DNA of 64,000 nt from Halobacillus litoralis (GCF_009856415.1 NZ_WMEZ01000003.1:310001-374000); one strand, 5' to 3'; counted from the first letter of the stretch, positions 36,496 through 45,457 are shown. The notes: generated by a model not told the origin, from the sequence alone. Translations and numbers: made by a program.

Positions 36496-37892
36496 GTATG
36501 TTCCTCCTTGTTGAAAGATTTATAGGCATTCGTCGGTTCAGGTGCCAGTTGTTTGTGGATCGCCATCGCTGCTTCTTTTCCTTGTTGGGCGGCTGTTACA
36601 ACCATCGCTTCACCCTGCCCTTTGGCAAAGATGACATCCCCCGCTGAAAAAACTTTCGGATTGGATGTTTGCAATGTTTCTGGATTGACTGTGACAACGC
36701 CACCCTCATGATCCAGCCCAAACCCTTCAATAAGATCGGTATAACGGCTTTGACCAATGGCTTTAATGACAGCATCCACTTCCATAACAAATTCAGAGTT
36801 TTCAACAGGAGAAGGTCGGCGGCGGCCATCCGCATCCGGTTCACCGAGGGCCATCTTCACACATTTCAGGTGTGTGACTTTCCCATTTTCATCACCAATG
36901 ATTTCAACAGGTTGTGTAAGCCAGTTGAATTCGACATCATCCTGCTTAGCAAAGTCATATTCAAACTCATACGCGGTCATTTCATTCCTCGTCCGGCGGT
37001 AGACGATCTTCACATCGCCCGCACCTTTTCGAGCGGCGCAGGTCGCTGCATCAATGGCTGTGTTTCCAGCACCGACAACGACGACATTTTCCCCAAGAAG
37101 TTCATCGGTGATCGGCCCAGACTTCGTACTTTTCACAAAATCTATCGCGTCATGCACACCATCCAGATCCTCTCCATCAATGCCGAGCATCGGAACATTC
37201 CCCATACCGATCGTCAGAACGATCGAGTCATAATCATTGGTCAACTCTTCAAAAGAAACATCTGTGCCTACACGCGTATTGGTGCGGATTTCAACATCCA
37301 ACTTTTCGACTTGATCGACTTCCCAGCGAGAAATATCCTGTGGAAGACGGAAAGACACAATCCCGTAAGTATCAAGGCCACCCGCTTCAGCTTCAGCCTC
37401 AAAAATCGTCACGTCATAACCGAACCTGGCGAGTTCTCTGGCTGCCGATAACCCGGCAGGTCCACCGCCGACAACCGCAACTTTTTTCCCATTTTTCTTA
37501 CCGGGCTTGAACAATAATTGTTCGTTTTTAATTGCCCAATCTGTTGCGAATCGTTGTAAATCTCCAATTAAGATCGGTTCCGTGGAATGGTTCAAAACAC
37601 AGGCCCCTTCGCACAATTCTTCCGTTGGACAAACACGGGCGCAGGTCGCTCCGACAGGGTTGGACGACATAATCGTCGTTGCCGATCCTTTCAAGTTCCC
37701 GGATGCGATCTTCTTGATGAATTTCGGGATATCGATGCCTGTGGGACAAGCCTGGATACAAGGAGCATCGTAACAATATAAACAGCGGTTCGATTCTTCC
37801 ATCGCTTCCTGAGCATTCAGCCCGTCATGGACTTCCTCGAAGTTCACCTTCAAATTTTCTAATGAAATTCCTTTGCTCTTTAACTGGGTCAA
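36483..37892 (-). CDS. preT: NAD-dependent dihydropyrimidine dehydrogenase, PreT subunit
   Basis: A 469-residue glutamate synthase small-subunit-like flavoprotein that passes electrons from NAD(P)H to PreA. It has N-terminal Fe-S cysteines (CLYCYDAPCIQACPTGIDIP and CARVCPTEELCEGAC), a FAD-binding VAVVGGGPAGLSAARELA, a second nucleotide-binding VVVVGAGNTAIDAATCA, and the VFSAGDVIFAKGQGEAMVV end. It precedes and overlaps preA. Two hairpins separate it from the upstream beta-ureidopropionase gene. Confidence 0.94.
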   Translation of the reverse strand: MTQLKSKGISLENLKVNFEEVHDGLNAQEAMEESNRCLYCYDAPCIQACPTGIDIPKFIKKIASGNLKGSATTIMSSNPVGATCARVCPTEELCEGACVLNHSTEPILIGDLQRFATDWAIKNEQLLFKPGKKNGKKVAVVGGGPAGLSAARELARFGYDVTIFEAEAEAGGLDTYGIVSFRLPQDISRWEVDQVEKLDVEIRTNTRVGTDVSFEELTNDYDSIVLTIGMGNVPMLGIDGEDLDGVHDAIDFVKSTKSGPITDELLGENVVVVGAGNTAIDAATCAARKGAGDVKIVYRRTRNEMTAYEFEYDFAKQDDVEFNWLTQPVEIIGDENGKVTHLKCVKMALGEPDADGRRRPSPVENSEFVMEVDAVIKAIGQSRYTDLIEGFGLDHEGGVVTVNPETLQTSNPKVFSAGDVIFAKGQGEAMVVTAAQQGKEAAMAIHKQLAPEPTNAYKSFNKEEHTWLT

Positions 37893-37915
37893 GGTGTTTC
37901 CCTCCTTTAATAAAA

Positions 37916-37939
37916 GAGAGGCTTTTAGGTAGGCCTCTT
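37916..37939 (-). terminator. Small hairpin before preT
   Basis: GAGGC-N10-GCCTC followed on the minus strand by TCTTTTATT, 20 bp before the preT ribosome site. Read with the larger hairpin beside it, it may act as an attenuator. Confidence 0.5.
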
Positions 37940-37942
37940 AAT

Positions 37943-37996
37943 AAAAAAGTTCCACATAGAGAAAATGGTTCATTTTCTTTTGCTCTATGCAGAACT
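37943..37996 (-). terminator. Terminator-like hairpin between beta-ureidopropionase and preT
   Basis: On the minus strand AGTTCtgCATAGAG ... CTCTATGtgGAACT forms a long stem followed by TTTTTTATT. It would end or attenuate transcripts from the beta-ureidopropionase gene. Confidence 0.75.
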
Positions 37997-38022
37997 TCTA
38001 CTTTGTGTCTGATGGATAGGGT

Positions 38023-38913
38023 TTAAGGGAGAAGCTCAACCATGTTTTCGTAAGTTTCCGGACGGCGGTCACGATAGAACTGCCAGGTGTCACGTACTTC
38101 ACGGATAAACTTCTTGTCCATTTCTGCAACGAGGACTTCGTCTTGATCACGGCTTGCGGTTGCAACGAAGTTCCCGCGCGGGTCGACCAGATAGGACTGT
38201 CCATAAAATTCACCCATGTTCCACGGTCCTTCATAACCGACACGGTTGATGGCACCAAGGTAATACCCGTTTGCTACGGCATGAGCAGGCTGCTCCAGTT
38301 TCCATAGGTACTCAGAAAGTCCAGCTACAGTTGCTGATGGGTTAAAGACCACTTCTGCCCCGTTCAACCCAAGCAATCTAGCACCCTCAGGGAAGTGGCG
38401 ATCATAACAGATATAGACACCGACTTTGGCAAAGGCTGTATCGAATACAGGATAACCGAGGTTTCCTGGCTTGAAGTAATATTTCTCCCAGAACCCGTGC
38501 CCTTTGTCACCGACAGCGACTTGTGGAATGTGGTGTTTGCGGTATTTTCCTAGATAAGAGCCATCTGCATCGATGACAGCCGCTGTGTTATAGTACGTCG
38601 AAATCCCCTCTTTTTCATAGATAGGAAGAACAATGACGACACCCAATTCTTTCGCAAGTTCTTGGAAACGTATGGTGGTAGGACCATTTGGAATTTCTTC
38701 TGCTGAGTCGTACCACTTCGGATTTTGTTCTGAACAAAAGTACGGCCCATAGAAAATCTCTTGAAGGCAGATGATCTGCGCCCCTTTTTCCGCTGCTTCT
38801 TTTACGAGTTTGATATGTTTTTCGATGGAGTGCTGTTTATGAACCTCTACAGGCTCACTTCCATCCACATCATGCGAAGCTTGGATTAAACCAATCTGGA
38901 CTTTATCAGACAC
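38023..38913 (-). CDS. Beta-ureidopropionase (nitrilase superfamily)
   Basis: A 296-residue carbon-nitrogen hydrolase converting N-carbamoyl-beta-alanine to beta-alanine, CO2 and ammonia. The catalytic triad is clear: Glu in IICLQEIFYGPYF, Lys in YLGKYRKHHIPQ, Cys in GVYICYDRHFPEGAR. It has the nitrilase fold start VQIGLIQASHD. Position upstream of preT supports pyrimidine breakdown; N-carbamoyl-D-amino acid hydrolase or putrescine amidase relatives are less likely. A 295-bp AT-rich gap separates it from the semialdehyde dehydrogenase gene. Confidence 0.92.
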   Translation of the reverse strand: MSDKVQIGLIQASHDVDGSEPVEVHKQHSIEKHIKLVKEAAEKGAQIICLQEIFYGPYFCSEQNPKWYDSAEEIPNGPTTIRFQELAKELGVVIVLPIYEKEGISTYYNTAAVIDADGSYLGKYRKHHIPQVAVGDKGHGFWEKYYFKPGNLGYPVFDTAFAKVGVYICYDRHFPEGARLLGLNGAEVVFNPSATVAGLSEYLWKLEQPAHAVANGYYLGAINRVGYEGPWNMGEFYGQSYLVDPRGNFVATASRDQDEVLVAEMDKKFIREVRDTWQFYRDRRPETYENMVELLP

Positions 38914-39208
38914 TATAATTCCTCCTTATGTAATCCTTTTTTATTGTCCTTCCACTTGAAACCAAATCCCCCAAGGTTTTGATTTCTTAAAGTAAGACTC
39001 ACCTCCTATATTTGATGATTGAATTTTCTTTATTTACTGAATTTTTAAATAACTAATTTTACTTTACATGAAAAATTGAAAAATTCCATTATACATAATG
39101 TTAAATGTTGCTTTCTGTGTTTAGATTTTTTGTAAGGTTGGCAGGGAATTTGTGGATACGATAGTGGGAAGTGCGCGAAATGTTGAAAATCCCGCGCACT
39201 TATAAATT
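38914..39208. other. AT-rich intergenic region before beta-ureidopropionase gene
   Basis: Probably holds the main promoter of the pyrimidine operon. It contains several AAATT/AATTT stretches near 39010-39090 and a GTGCGCG ... CGCGCAC hairpin (39171-39199) after the mmsA-like stop, without a T-run. A TTGGCA ... TTTGT pattern at 39138 faces the wrong way. Confidence 0.45.
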
Positions 39209-40681
39209 TTAGTACCAGCGTTGTGTCAGCATTTTACGCTTTGTATAGAAGTTGAGTCCATCTTTACCGTTAGCATGGAGATCGCCATAGAAGGACTTCT
39301 TGTTTCCAGAGAACGGGAAGAACGCCATCGGGGCAGGAACGTTGACGTTGACACCAAGCATTCCGGCATCCATCTCTTCTCTGAACTGTTGAACGGCCTT
39401 TCCGCTTGTCGTGTATATGACAGCACCATTGGCAAATTCAGATTTATTGGACGTTTCAATCGCTTCATCGAGCGTATCGGCACGAACAATACTAAGAACA
39501 GGAGCAAAAATCTCATCTTTCCAAATTTTCATCTCGTCGGTGACGTAGTCAAAAATCGTCGCACCAAGGAAATAACCAGACTCATTCTCACGCAGTTCTA
39601 CACGACCATCACGGACGAGCTTAGCATTATCCTGCTCCCCAGCTTCGATATATCCGAGAACACGCTCGCGGTGGGTGTCACGGATCAATGGTCCGAGATT
39701 TGTTTCTTCATCTAAACCATTTCCTACGTTCAGTTGGTCTGCCGCTTCTTTTAATTTGGCGACAAGGTCATCAGCTACATCGCCGACGGCTACGACAACA
39801 GAACAAGCCATGCAACGTTCGCCCGCGCTTCCGAAAGCGGCATTGATGATTCCTTCGACCGACTTGTCTAAGTTACAGTCCGGAAGAACGATAGAGTGGT
39901 TCTTGGCTCCAGCGAGAGCTTGGACTCGCTTGCCGTGGTTGGCAGCCGTTTTGTACACATATTCCGCAACAGGCTGGGAACCAACGAAGGAGATCGCGTC
40001 GACTTCGTCATGCTCAAGCAATCCGTTTACAACGTCATGCGCACCATTGACGACGTTGAGGACGCCCTTTGGAAGACCCGCTTCATGAATCAGCTCGACG
40101 AGCATTTTCGCAAGGATCGGCGTGCGTTCGGATGGTTTTAATACAAATGTATTCCCGCACACGATTGCAAGTGGGAACATCCATAAGGGCACCATCATCG
40201 GGAAATTGAATGGTGTGATTCCCCCCACGACCCCGACCGGATAGCGGTACATGCCAGAGTCGATGCCTTCCGCAATATCTGGAAGAACGTCGCCCATCAT
40301 AAGACTTGGAGCGCCGGCTGCGAATTCGACACATTCAATGCCTCGCTGCACTTCTCCTGTCGCATCTTTCATGGTCTTTCCATTTTCCTGGGTGAGTGCT
40401 TTCGCCAACTCCTCACGATTTTCTACTAATAACTGATGATACTTGAACATCACTCTGGCCCGTTTCGGAACCGGAACTTTTTTCCAAGTTTTGAATGCCT
40501 CTCTCGCTGATTGAACCGCTTTATCTACATCCTCTTTCGATGAAATGGGAACTTGGGCAATGATCTCTCCTGTTGCAGGATTGGGTACGTCCTCCACTTG
40601 CCCGCTTTCCGACGAAACCCACTCGCCTCCAATGAAGTTCTGAATGGTTACCTGATTCTTCTTTGAGAAAGTTGTCTCCAT
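39209..40681 (-). CDS. mmsA: CoA-acylating (methyl)malonate-semialdehyde dehydrogenase
   Basis: A 490-residue aldehyde dehydrogenase of the MmsA/IolA type. It converts malonate semialdehyde to acetyl-CoA (or the methyl form to propionyl-CoA) with CO2 and NADH. It has [30 protein letters not shown], the catalytic Cys in [12 protein letters not shown], and the [15 protein letters not shown] end specific to this subfamily. With the omega-transaminase it finishes pyrimidine breakdown. B. subtilis IolA is closely related, but no inositol genes are nearby. Confidence 0.93.
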   Translation of the reverse strand: METTFSKKNQVTIQNFIGGEWVSSESGQVEDVPNPATGEIIAQVPISSKEDVDKAVQSAREAFKTWKKVPVPKRARVMFKYHQLLVENREELAKALTQENGKTMKDATGEVQRGIECVEFAAGAPSLMMGDVLPDIAEGIDSGMYRYPVGVVGGITPFNFPMMVPLWMFPLAIVCGNTFVLKPSERTPILAKMLVELIHEAGLPKGVLNVVNGAHDVVNGLLEHDEVDAISFVGSQPVAEYVYKTAANHGKRVQALAGAKNHSIVLPDCNLDKSVEGIINAAFGSAGERCMACSVVVAVGDVADDLVAKLKEAADQLNVGNGLDEETNLGPLIRDTHRERVLGYIEAGEQDNAKLVRDGRVELRENESGYFLGATIFDYVTDEMKIWKDEIFAPVLSIVRADTLDEAIETSNKSEFANGAVIYTTSGKAVQQFREEMDAGMLGVNVNVPAPMAFFPFSGNKKSFYGDLHANGKDGLNFYTKRKMLTQRWY

Positions 40682-40734
40682 TTTTTCACCTCTACTCGTA
40701 GATTCTGTTCCTTTACACCCTTCAAAATATATTA

Positions 40735-40749
40735 TAAATTCAGAAAATT
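40735..40749. promoter_or_regulatory. Weak CodY-like box upstream of mmsA
   Basis: TAAATTCAGAAAATT (reverse AATTTTCTGAATTTA) matches 12 of 15 CodY consensus positions, about 54 bp before the mmsA-like start. Confidence 0.25.
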
Positions 40750-40834
40750 CCTACATCAATGGACGAAATGTCAAAACAAGAACCTCCCATTTTGACACAA
40801 TGACCTTTTGAGGAGGTGTTGTCGGTATTTGGAT

Positions 40835-40887
40835 AATACTGGATGACCTGGGCATCCTAATACTGGGTGACCAGATCATCCAGTATT
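40835..40887. promoter_or_regulatory. Triple AATACTGGATGA motif upstream of SDR gene
   Basis: AATACTGGATGACC (40835-40848) and AATACTGGGTGACC (40859-40872) are direct repeats, and TCATCCAGTATT (40876-40887) is a perfect inverse of the first. Outer copies can form a 12-16-bp stem. It ends 10 bp before the ribosome site of the next gene, so it is either a regulator binding array or a leader hairpin. Confidence 0.6.
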
Positions 40888-40907
40888 TTACATATAGGAG
40901 GGTTCTG

Positions 40908-41771
40908 ATGAGCAATCAAAAGAAGGAAATACAACCGAAGCAGTATCAGGAGCGGCAACCAGGTTTTGAACATGAGATGAAACCACTTCCGGAATATGTG
41001 GATTCAAACTATAAAGGAAGCGAAAAGTTAAAAGGTAAGGTTGCTGTGATTACTGGGGGAGACAGTGGGATTGGGCGTGCCGTAAGCCTTTACTTCGCCA
41101 AGGAAGGCGCGGACGTTGCTGTCTTATTCCTTAACGAACAGGATGATGCGGAGAAGACAAAACAGTTAATCGAAGGTGAAGGCCGTACATGCCATCTTTA
41201 TAATGGAGATATTGGGAGTGCAGAGTTTTGTGAAGAAACCGTCCAACGAATTAAGAAAGACTTTGGAAAGATTGATGTTCTCGTAAATAATGCAGCGATG
41301 CAATTCCCGCAAAAAGACCTCATGGATATAACGAATCAACAGCTTGAAAAGACCTTTCGCGTGAATTTCTTTTCTTATGTATATATGGCTAAAACGATTA
41401 TCCCTCACCTACAAAAAGGAAGCACCATCATTAACACCTCTTCGGTTACCGCTTATGAGGGGAACGAGCAGTTGATTGACTATTCTTCAACGAAAGGAGC
41501 CATTACCACATTCACACGTTCTCTCGCCAAGTCCTTAGTAAGTAAAGGCATCCGTGTGAACGGCGTCGCACCTGGACCCATTTGGACACCATTGATCCCT
41601 GCAAGTTTTGATAAACAAAAAGTGGCGGAATTCGGTTCTACAAATCCCATGGGGCGTCCGGGGCAACCGTATGAGCTCGCTCCTGCTTATGTCTATTTAG
41701 CAAGTAATGATTCTAGCTACGTGACAGGTCAAATGATCCACGTGAATGGTGGAATACCTGTAAACGGGTAA
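40908..41771 (+). CDS. Short-chain dehydrogenase, general-stress type
   Basis: A 287-residue SDR oxidoreductase of the YdaD/YhxC/Gsp39 type. The N-terminal extension (QYQERQPGFEHEMKPLPEY) is typical. The Rossmann motif is TGGDSGIGRAVS, followed by NNAAMQFPQKD, the catalytic Ser and YxxxK in YSSTKGAI, and GPIWTPLIPASF. NADP(H) or NAD(H) and the substrate are unknown; relatives are induced by general stress or salt. It is monocistronic, with an unusual repeat array in its leader and a strong terminator after it. Confidence 0.9.
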   Translation: MSNQKKEIQPKQYQERQPGFEHEMKPLPEYVDSNYKGSEKLKGKVAVITGGDSGIGRAVSLYFAKEGADVAVLFLNEQDDAEKTKQLIEGEGRTCHLYNGDIGSAEFCEETVQRIKKDFGKIDVLVNNAAMQFPQKDLMDITNQQLEKTFRVNFFSYVYMAKTIIPHLQKGSTIINTSSVTAYEGNEQLIDYSSTKGAITTFTRSLAKSLVSKGIRVNGVAPGPIWTPLIPASFDKQKVAEFGSTNPMGRPGQPYELAPAYVYLASNDSSYVTGQMIHVNGGIPVNG

Positions 41772-41792
41772 CGCATGATAAACAACAAAAAT

Positions 41793-41837
41793 AAGCGGTC
41801 CCTACACCTTAAGAAGATGGAGGACCGCTTGTTTTTT
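41793..41837 (+). terminator. Terminator after SDR gene
   Basis: AAGCGGTCC / GGACCGCTT with a 20-base loop, then GTTTTTT. Confidence 0.88.
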
Positions 41838-41866
41838 CTATTCTATTGTTCGCCGGACGTAAAGGT

Positions 41867-42523
41867 TTATTCCCATTCGACTTCTATTTTTTCTCCTTCT
41901 GCCAACGAGTTCCCTTCCTCATCCAAAACATCACTGGTCTCAATTATCACAGTCTCTAATTCTTCCCAATCCTGTTCAAGGACGAATCCCATTTGCCCTA
42001 CTCGTGTTTCACCTGGTTCGTAATCTCCTCTTAGCTTTTCCAAATAAAAGTCGTCATTGAATCCCAACTTCTCCCCGGTATTCGTCTTCAAGACTTCCAC
42101 TGGCGCTAAGTTCACTGGCTGAGCTCCCGTATTTTTTATAGCGACGGTAAACTTGATATAATTAAAATTGCTTTCATTATGTGTATAAGCATGGAAATAA
42201 TCCACCAAATCAGGCGATGGAGAATAATTGAGCACTTTCACGTCCTTTACCGCCATTTGGACCGATCCAACTTCTCTAAACTTCTCCATTTCTTTCATAG
42301 CTTTAAGAATTAACCGGCCATCCATATCTTCTACCTGATCCCCTACTTCCTTTAAATCCTGATCATCGGGCGCTTGAGGATTGTTTTTATATTTCGTTTG
42401 TTCTGGGATTTCAAATAAAGGAGGTTGATTCTCCGCTTCATTTTTTTCTCCAGCCACCTGATTTGAACACCCGGCGAGGATAATGGAAATGGTTAAACTC
42501 AATAATAACAGCAAACGTTTCAA
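41867..42523 (-). CDS. Putative lipoprotein, DUF4352/DUF5067-like
   Basis: A 218-residue lipoprotein: signal MKRLLLLLSLTISIILAGCS with lipobox, an acidic linker, and an immunoglobulin-like domain (about 85-215). That domain reads VAIKNTGAQPVNLAPVEVLKT and GYEPGETRVGQMGFVL-like text, as in DUF4352/DUF5067 Telomeric-repeat-type surface proteins. It starts with TTG after AAAGGAGA. The role is unknown. It lies between an SDR gene and the alkaline phosphatase, convergent with the former. Confidence 0.7.
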   Translation of the reverse strand: MKRLLLLLSLTISIILAGCSNQVAGEKNEAENQPPLFEIPEQTKYKNNPQAPDDQDLKEVGDQVEDMDGRLILKAMKEMEKFREVGSVQMAVKDVKVLNYSPSPDLVDYFHAYTHNESNFNYIKFTVAIKNTGAQPVNLAPVEVLKTNTGEKLGFNDDFYLEKLRGDYEPGETRVGQMGFVLEQDWEELETVIIETSDVLDEEGNSLAEGEKIEVEWE

Positions 42524-42542
42524 CGTTTATCTCTCCTTTTCT

Positions 42543-42574
42543 AAAAAAGCCTCCCTATGGAAGGGAAGCTTTTT
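42543..42574 (-). terminator. Terminator of alkaline phosphatase gene
   Basis: AAAAAGCtTCCC-TTCCATA-GGGAgGCTTTTTT, T-rich on the minus strand and nearly symmetrical. Confidence 0.85.
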
Positions 42575-42589
42575 CAGTTATTTATGTTC

Positions 42590-43963
42590 CTACTTTTTCA
42601 TCTTTCCATTCTCCATCAACTTCATGATCTTTTGTCCAACTTCGTGGTTATCATGAAGTCCAGCGAATTGTTGAGACTGAGGTCCATAACCGTACACAAT
42701 CACATCTTCTCCTGTATGGCCGCCTGTTGTCCAACCTGTACCGGAGCGAATATCGAAAATATGCTCAATCGCATTATCAATCTCTGTCACCGATCCATTT
42801 TCTGCCGCATCTTTCACGGATTGAATTTCATCGTCCGTCAACTCAAGATCCACATACTGCTCTAACGTTGCCTCGACTTCTGCTCCTTCTGAAATCTCTG
42901 CAGCCATAAAGTCAGGTGTACGTTTAGCTGCTTTCAAAGGTTCAGGATTCCACTGATATTCTCCATCCCGACCCATGGTCATTCCACCTGTAGAGTGGTC
43001 TGCTGTCGTAACAACCAATGTATTCTTATTGTTCTTTGCAAACTTGATCGCTTCTTCATAAGCAGCTTCAAAGTCCTGCATATCACTCATCGCAGCTACC
43101 GCATCATTATCATGACCCGCCCAGTCGATCTGACTGCCTTCAACCATCAGGAAGAAACCATCTTTGTCCTTGCTCAGCCTGTTCAATGCGGAAGAAGTCA
43201 TATCTTCCAAAGAAGGTGCATCTGAAGAACGGTCAATCATCTTGTCCATTCCTTTAGGAGCGAACAAACCAACAATTTGATCATTGGAATCTTCCATAAG
43301 TTCCTCACGAGATTCCACATAGCTGTATCCATCTTTCTGGAAATCATTAGTCAGGTCACGGTCTTCCCTTTTAAAATAAGAAGTACCTCCACCGAGCAAC
43401 ACATCAATCTTATGTTCACCGTTTACTTTTTCATCAAAGTAATCATCAGCGATATCGTTGTAGTTGTGACGGGATTCATCATGAGCACCGAAGGAAGCAG
43501 GTGTAGCGTGATTCACTTGGGATGTCGCTACAAGGCCTGTTGCTTTACCTTTTTCTTTCGCCAACTCGAGAGCAGTTTTCACTTCATTCTTCTCCATATC
43601 CACCGCAATTGCATTGTTGTAGGTTTTAATTCCAGCTGCCATTGAAGTTGCAGCCGCAGCGGAATCCGTAATGCTCTCTTCCGGATCCCAGGAATAGGTC
43701 TCCTGCATGCCAATTAAATGTTCATCAAATGCCGTGTTTTCCGTATAAGGAGTAGCAGGATCATCCTTGAAGTAACGGTAAGCGGATGTATAGTTAGGGC
43801 CCATGCCATCCCCGATTAGAAAAATAATGTTCTCTACCTTTCCTTTATCCTCTTTAGGTTTTGCAAGAGCCTCTTCGTTAAAAGTAAAAGCAGAGCCTCC
43901 TAGAATTAGAGATGTAGATAGAGCCACAGGCAATAATTTTTTCATATACTTTTTGCTGAACAA
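42590..43963 (-). CDS. phoA: Secreted alkaline phosphatase
   Basis: A 457-residue exported phosphomonoesterase. TTG start seven bases from GGAGG, signal peptide ending near EEALAKP, then IIFLIGDGMGPNYTSA (metal Asp), the nucleophile in SITDSAAAATSMAAG, VNHATPASF, SQIDWAGHDND and TTADHSTGGMTMG, and a C-terminal GHTGEDV. It releases phosphate from organic esters outside the cell using zinc and magnesium. Pho-box-like repeats lie upstream, so expression under phosphate starvation is likely. The surface is acidic, as in halophile exoenzymes. B. subtilis names phoA/phoB both apply. Confidence 0.93.
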   Translation of the reverse strand: MFSKKYMKKLLPVALSTSLILGGSAFTFNEEALAKPKEDKGKVENIIFLIGDGMGPNYTSAYRYFKDDPATPYTENTAFDEHLIGMQETYSWDPEESITDSAAAATSMAAGIKTYNNAIAVDMEKNEVKTALELAKEKGKATGLVATSQVNHATPASFGAHDESRHNYNDIADDYFDEKVNGEHKIDVLLGGGTSYFKREDRDLTNDFQKDGYSYVESREELMEDSNDQIVGLFAPKGMDKMIDRSSDAPSLEDMTSSALNRLSKDKDGFFLMVEGSQIDWAGHDNDAVAAMSDMQDFEAAYEEAIKFAKNNKNTLVVTTADHSTGGMTMGRDGEYQWNPEPLKAAKRTPDFMAAEISEGAEVEATLEQYVDLELTDDEIQSVKDAAENGSVTEIDNAIEHIFDIRSGTGWTTGGHTGEDVIVYGYGPQSQQFAGLHDNHEVGQKIMKLMENGKMKK

Positions 43964-44036
43964 CTTTATTCCTCCTCATAATATGTCGATGCAATACGCA
44001 TATTACTCGGGGTATATGAATCATTGATTAATAAAC

Positions 44037-44053
44037 TGTAAATCTAGCGTAAA
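44037..44053 (-). promoter_or_regulatory. Pho-box-like direct repeats
   Basis: On the minus strand TTTACG and TTTACA lie 11 bp apart, the periodicity of PhoP binding sites (TT(A/T)ACA), about 75-90 bp upstream of the alkaline phosphatase start. Only two clear half-sites are seen. Confidence 0.5.
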
Positions 44054-44166
44054 TTCACAAATTAAGTCAATAGGAATAGGTCTTTATGTCGGAAGTTAAT
44101 TTTCACCGGAAGATCTGTTAAGCATGGTATAATAGGTCAAAATCTAATCGAAAAGGGTGTGTAATC

Positions 44167-44655
44167 ATGACCAAGAGCTTTTGTCACTGCTTTAGTAATA
44201 AGGAAGAGGTTGACCGAGGATTGGCAGATAAGTGTACATATCTCGCTTTTTGTGTCGTATCTGGTGAGCAAGGAGCCGTAGAGTTCAGTTTCCGTACCAG
44301 TTATATCGACAGTGATTCGGTAGCACCCTTCAGGAAGTTTTACGACGTAAGCGAGGAACTTGAGGAGGATAATAAGACGTCAAGAAAAATAAGGGTCCAC
44401 AGTAAACATCCGCTAGCCCAAAGTGATGAGGAACCAACAGAAAAATCTTTCTTACGATCCTCTGACCGCTTCTACTCCTATAAAATCGGACTTGATTTAC
44501 ATAAGCTCCAATCGTTCAATGACAATCCGGACAAATACTTGAGAACCATACATTCAAAAAAACTGTACGATGAAATGAAGGCTGTATATAAGAACATTTT
44601 TAAGTACCCACCTGTTGCATTAAAAGATGATCACTGGTTAGTCCTCGTTGATTAA
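44167..44655 (+). CDS. Unknown 162-aa protein
   Basis: A soluble, mixed-charge protein beginning MTKSFCHCFSNKEEVDRGLA with three early cysteines (C6, C8, C23), a basic middle (SRKIRVHSKHPLA) and a C-terminal DDHWLVLVD. AAAGGGTGTG precedes the ATG. It has no signal peptide, membrane helix or motif I recognise. It is monocistronic, between the alkaline phosphatase and the RlpA-like gene. The codon use looks like its neighbours. Confidence 0.6.
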   Translation: MTKSFCHCFSNKEEVDRGLADKCTYLAFCVVSGEQGAVEFSFRTSYIDSDSVAPFRKFYDVSEELEEDNKTSRKIRVHSKHPLAQSDEEPTEKSFLRSSDRFYSYKIGLDLHKLQSFNDNPDKYLRTIHSKKLYDEMKAVYKNIFKYPPVALKDDHWLVLVD

Positions 44656-44774
44656 CCCCCCATTCACTATCGGAGGATTTTCATGGCAAACAGGAGTACA
44701 TAATGGACGGTCACACACTAGTCAAAAATGACATAGGCTATTGAGGATATAAAGTAAAGACAGGGGGAAAATGA

Positions 44775-45440
44775 ATGTACACCAATTTTAACCATGTCCC
44801 TTATGGTTATGGCTATCCCTATGGGGCCAATCCTTACAACCCATATTCTCGTTATGCCTATCCTCAAGCCTATGGCACCCCAGCAAACTACTATAATTAT
44901 GGCGTAAGGCAACCGGTACGCGGCCAGGCGACCTGGACAGAGGGCGGAGAAGTGACCAAATGTGGGATTCCATGGTCGAATAATCGATACATGACGGCTG
45001 CTGTCGGTCAAAATTCACCTTACCAATGCGGGCAGACAATTAAAGTGAAAAACATGGCCAATCAACGGGTCGTTTTAGTCACGGTCGTCGATCAAGTCCC
45101 TAACTACCCAGAAAATAAAGTCAACCTTCACAGAAAAGCCTTTGAAACGTTAGGTGCAAGTGTGGACCTTGGTGTCATTAATGTAGAAATCACACCCAAC
45201 CCTCAATTAGAAGAAGAAAAATGGGGGAAATATCTTTTAGAGATTGCTCAATCGGCCTACCCGAATTATAATGCCACAGATTATAGTAAAGTCAGCCAAA
45301 CCCAGCAGAACGGTAACGTGAAAGAAGTTTACAAGTTTGTCATGGAATCCCCTCAGGAAAAGATGAGCATCGAAGGAACAGTCATCTATAACCCAGCGAC
45401 AGACCGAATCATCTCGATCAACTTCAAGGAAGTATCATAA
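44775..45440 (+). CDS. RlpA-like/DUF3889 protein
   Basis: A 221-residue protein. Residues 1-45 are Tyr/Pro/Gly/Asn-rich (FNHVPYGYGYPYGANPYNPY). Residues ~48-140 look like a double-psi beta-barrel: GQATWTEGGEVTKCG, QCGQTIKVKN, VTVVDQVPNYPENKVNLH, with the conserved Asp and Cys. The C terminus (~148-220) resembles DUF3889. No signal peptide is visible, so the Tyr-rich N terminus may mark a spore-coat or surface protein. RlpA-type barrels bind or cut peptidoglycan. GGGGG lies seven bases before the ATG. Confidence 0.7.
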   Translation: MYTNFNHVPYGYGYPYGANPYNPYSRYAYPQAYGTPANYYNYGVRQPVRGQATWTEGGEVTKCGIPWSNNRYMTAAVGQNSPYQCGQTIKVKNMANQRVVLVTVVDQVPNYPENKVNLHRKAFETLGASVDLGVINVEITPNPQLEEEKWGKYLLEIAQSAYPNYNATDYSKVSQTQQNGNVKEVYKFVMESPQEKMSIEGTVIYNPATDRIISINFKEVS

Positions 45441-45457
45441 GGCTCGGCCATACTTTA

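Noticed and set aside
39138-39153. Sigma-54-like TTGGCA...TTTGT
   Set aside because: It faces rightward, into the antisense of the mmsA-like gene, with GT instead of GC at -12 and no activator gene nearby.
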